12,735 nt of DNA. It comes from an uncultured Desulfovibrio sp. Its GTDB lineage: Bacteria > Desulfobacterota > Desulfovibrionia > Desulfovibrionales > Desulfovibrionaceae. This document shows, in pieces, positions 11,181 through 12,735 of this stretch. The position numbers and the translations under genes are program-made. Every line of letters begins with the position of its first letter. Within the stretch, counting starts at the first letter, position 1. The stretch covers positions 1 through 12,735 of the forward strand of contig UQJT01000056.1 of assembly GCA_900541395.1 (NCBI GenBank). The letters run 5' to 3'. The notes beneath the pieces are model-generated. The model did no database searches. It saw nothing but the letters and a program-made list of their open reading frames with translations, and was not told where the DNA came from.

Positions 11181-12735
11181 ATTTTATACATAGTCTTAAA
11201 AGCTAATTGATTTTTTCCTACACGTACTTCTTCAAAAAATAGCATAAAACCATCTGGCATATCTTTTCGATAGAGAACAAGCGGTGTTGTTGTTCGGCTT
11301 CTTGTCCCTTTTACTATATTCTCAGGTCGAATCAGTTCTGGTAACGCTGCAATATCCTCTCGCGTTAGAGGAAGTTGATTGGGATACCGGTCAAAACTTT
11401 CTCCTCCCACTCCATGCCGTTTGACGCCATGCCATAGTTGTTCGGTTGTCAGCGTATGCGTAAAACCGGGCTCCACTTTCCAGCCGGTCTTTTCCGATAA
11501 AAGCTCGGCTTCCTCTTTGGTGACGAACTGCCAGGCCAAAGGTTCCTGCGACAATTCCTTGCGCTCGGCCCGGTCGAACATGGCGGCCAGCTTTTCTTTC
11601 AGGCGGTCCATGCCCAAACGCTGATTCAATAAAGCCTGTGCCCAGGGACGCGGTCCAGCCAGTTGCACCAGGGTTTCCGTATCCACGTACTCCCCGGCTT
11701 TGGCCTTTTCGAGCACCGGCTTGGCCAGAATAGGCGGGGCCTCCGATGCAGAGGGGACGGCTTTGTCTCCCCGCGCGTAGCGCGACGGAACATCCGATCC
11801 GCCGGAGGCCAGTTCCGCCTGAAGCGCGGGGTCTATGGCCGCGTCCTTCAGCACCTGTTCCGGCGCGATGCCCGTTTTTTCGTGGATGGCCCGCAGCCGG
11901 GCTTCCAGTGCGCTCTTTCCGGCCCCCATCGCTCGGCCCGCCACCTTGCCCGTGCCGCTCAGGCCCTTCATGCCCAGAATCAACACCGCCGCGTCGGCAA
12001 AATCCCGCGCTTCGGGCAGCCGCCCTTCCACGGCCGCCGCCGCTGTGGGCAGGGTCGCCGTCTCGGCGGCCACTTTGCCCGCCGTTTGGCTCAGCGCCCC
12101 GCCTCCGGCGGCCCGCACGGCCGTTCCGGCCCCAAGTCCCGCCAGGCCCGTTGCCCCGCCTATCGCCATGCCCTTGGCCGTGGCCGTCAGGTTGTCGCCC
12201 GCGCGGTTCACGAACTCATCCAGGTTGCGCGGCGTGCCGTAGCGAATCTGATTTTTCAGCGCGGCGCGGGTGCCTTCGGTCACCCCCATAGCCCCGGCGG
12301 GCACGGTGAACGGCGCGACCGGGCCGCCCAACGCGCCCAGCCCCGCCCCGAACGCCAGGGCGGGCGAGTCGCCCAGAGTCCGCCCCGTGGCCACAACCAG
12401 TTGATCGATCAGGCCCAGGTGTTCCAAATCGCGGGGCGTCAATATATCCGGCAGTTTGCCCCGTGCCGCCAGGCCGGAAACCGAATCCTGCAAACCATAG
12501 CGGAACAAATCGTCCGGGGACGGCGGAGGCGCGGGCGGCCTTTGCTCCAACTCTTCCGGCGTCGTCAGCCGAGGCTGCAAAAACGCCCCCGCCCGATACG
12601 GCTCAAACCCTTCCACGCCCGCCGCGTTCTCCACCTCCGGCCCCCGCGCGGCCAGGGCCGCCTGTCGCCGCCGCCACACCCGGGTGACGGAGCGTTCCAG
12701 CGTTTCATCATTCAGGGCTTTGCCCTCGTCGAGCA
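11171..12735 (-). CDS. Large virion/polyvalent protein with C-terminal PBECR nuclease-like domain (5' partial)
   Basis: The frame is open to the right edge (520 full codons visible), so the start lies outside the window. The GTG at 12679 is probably internal, since LNDETLERSVTR upstream reads as normal protein. Glycine/alanine-rich hydrophobic stretches (about residues 125-150 and 185-215 of the visible part) resemble ejected, membrane-contacting virion proteins. The last ~97 residues match the phage Barnase-EndoU-ColicinE5/D-RelE-like nuclease pattern: HTLTTEQLWHGVKRHG, LPLTREDIAALPELIRPENI, TPLVLYRKD, then TMYKIKK at the end. The H..KHG-like and T..D...P motifs are typical. The toxin-like end has much lower GC (82 of 220 at 11181-11400, my count) than upstream (47 of 60 at 12001-12060). 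A host-directed RNase role is inferred; the exact subfamily is unsure. Confidence 0.75.
   Translation of the reverse strand, partial: LDEGKALNDETLERSVTRVWRRRQAALAARGPEVENAAGVEGFEPYRAGAFLQPRLTTPEELEQRPPAPPPSPDDLFRYGLQDSVSGLAARGKLPDILTPRDLEHLGLIDQLVVATGRTLGDSPALAFGAGLGALGGPVAPFTVPAGAMGVTEGTRAALKNQIRYGTPRNLDEFVNRAGDNLTATAKGMAIGGATGLAGLGAGTAVRAAGGGALSQTAGKVAAETATLPTAAAAVEGRLPEARDFADAAVLILGMKGLSGTGKVAGRAMGAGKSALEARLRAIHEKTGIAPEQVLKDAAIDPALQAELASGGSDVPSRYARGDKAVPSASEAPPILAKPVLEKAKAGEYVDTETLVQLAGPRPWAQALLNQRLGMDRLKEKLAAMFDRAERKELSQEPLAWQFVTKEEAELLSEKTGWKVEPGFTHTLTTEQLWHGVKRHGVGGESFDRYPNQLPLTREDIAALPELIRPENIVKGTRSRTTTPLVLYRKDMPDGFMLFFEEVRVGKNQLAFKTMYKIKK

Overview
The window is GC-rich and holds part of the virion module of a podovirus-type (T7 / Bordetella BPP-1-like) prophage or prophage remnant. 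Nearly all genes are on the minus strand, so the operon reads from high to low coordinates. The host is probably a GC-rich proteobacterium. A Desulfovibrio/Bilophila-type host is my guess from overall style, not something the sequence proves.

Layout in transcription order (12735 to 1). A large virion or 'polyvalent' protein ends in a BECR-fold (PBECR) nuclease-like domain (12735-11171, 5' end outside the window). A gene-poor 700-bp stretch follows, with a chain of perfect hairpins (10546-10866) and two apparent plus-strand small RNAs, each with its own sigma70-like promoter and terminator (10901-11180). Then come a Bbp19-like protein (10472-10230) and a capsid scaffold (10115-9498). The major capsid gene expected next is absent, and repeats fill the gap (9218-9492). 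Next are tail tubular protein A (9207-8632) and a tail-fibre cassette of five genes (8628-4469) whose last member carries a thrombospondin type 1 (TSP1) domain. After that come a gp13-like GNAT-fold internal virion protein (4250-3447), tail tubular protein B (3445-1214), a small island with plus-strand micro-ORFs (784-1213), a gp14-like internal virion protein (782-231) and the start of another virion protein (238-1).

The most unusual feature is a set of multi-hairpin repeats. About four copies of a ~145-bp element bounded by AGAGC/GCTCT, and at least two copies of a second element (core CGCCGGAGGCGCGAGCG), are scattered through the module. One of each kind appears to be inserted in frame inside a structural gene (the gp13-like and gp12-like genes), recalling Rickettsia palindromic elements. 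Together with the missing capsid gene, this suggests an old, rearranged resident prophage rather than a fresh phage genome.

The remaining genes would build the short tail: scaffold for the head, gp11/gp12-like nozzle, fibres for host binding, and gp13/gp14 and later proteins for the ejected core. The two probable 'business ends' (the nuclease C-terminus and the TSP1 protein's C-terminal half) are less GC-rich than their surroundings, as expected for exchangeable tips.
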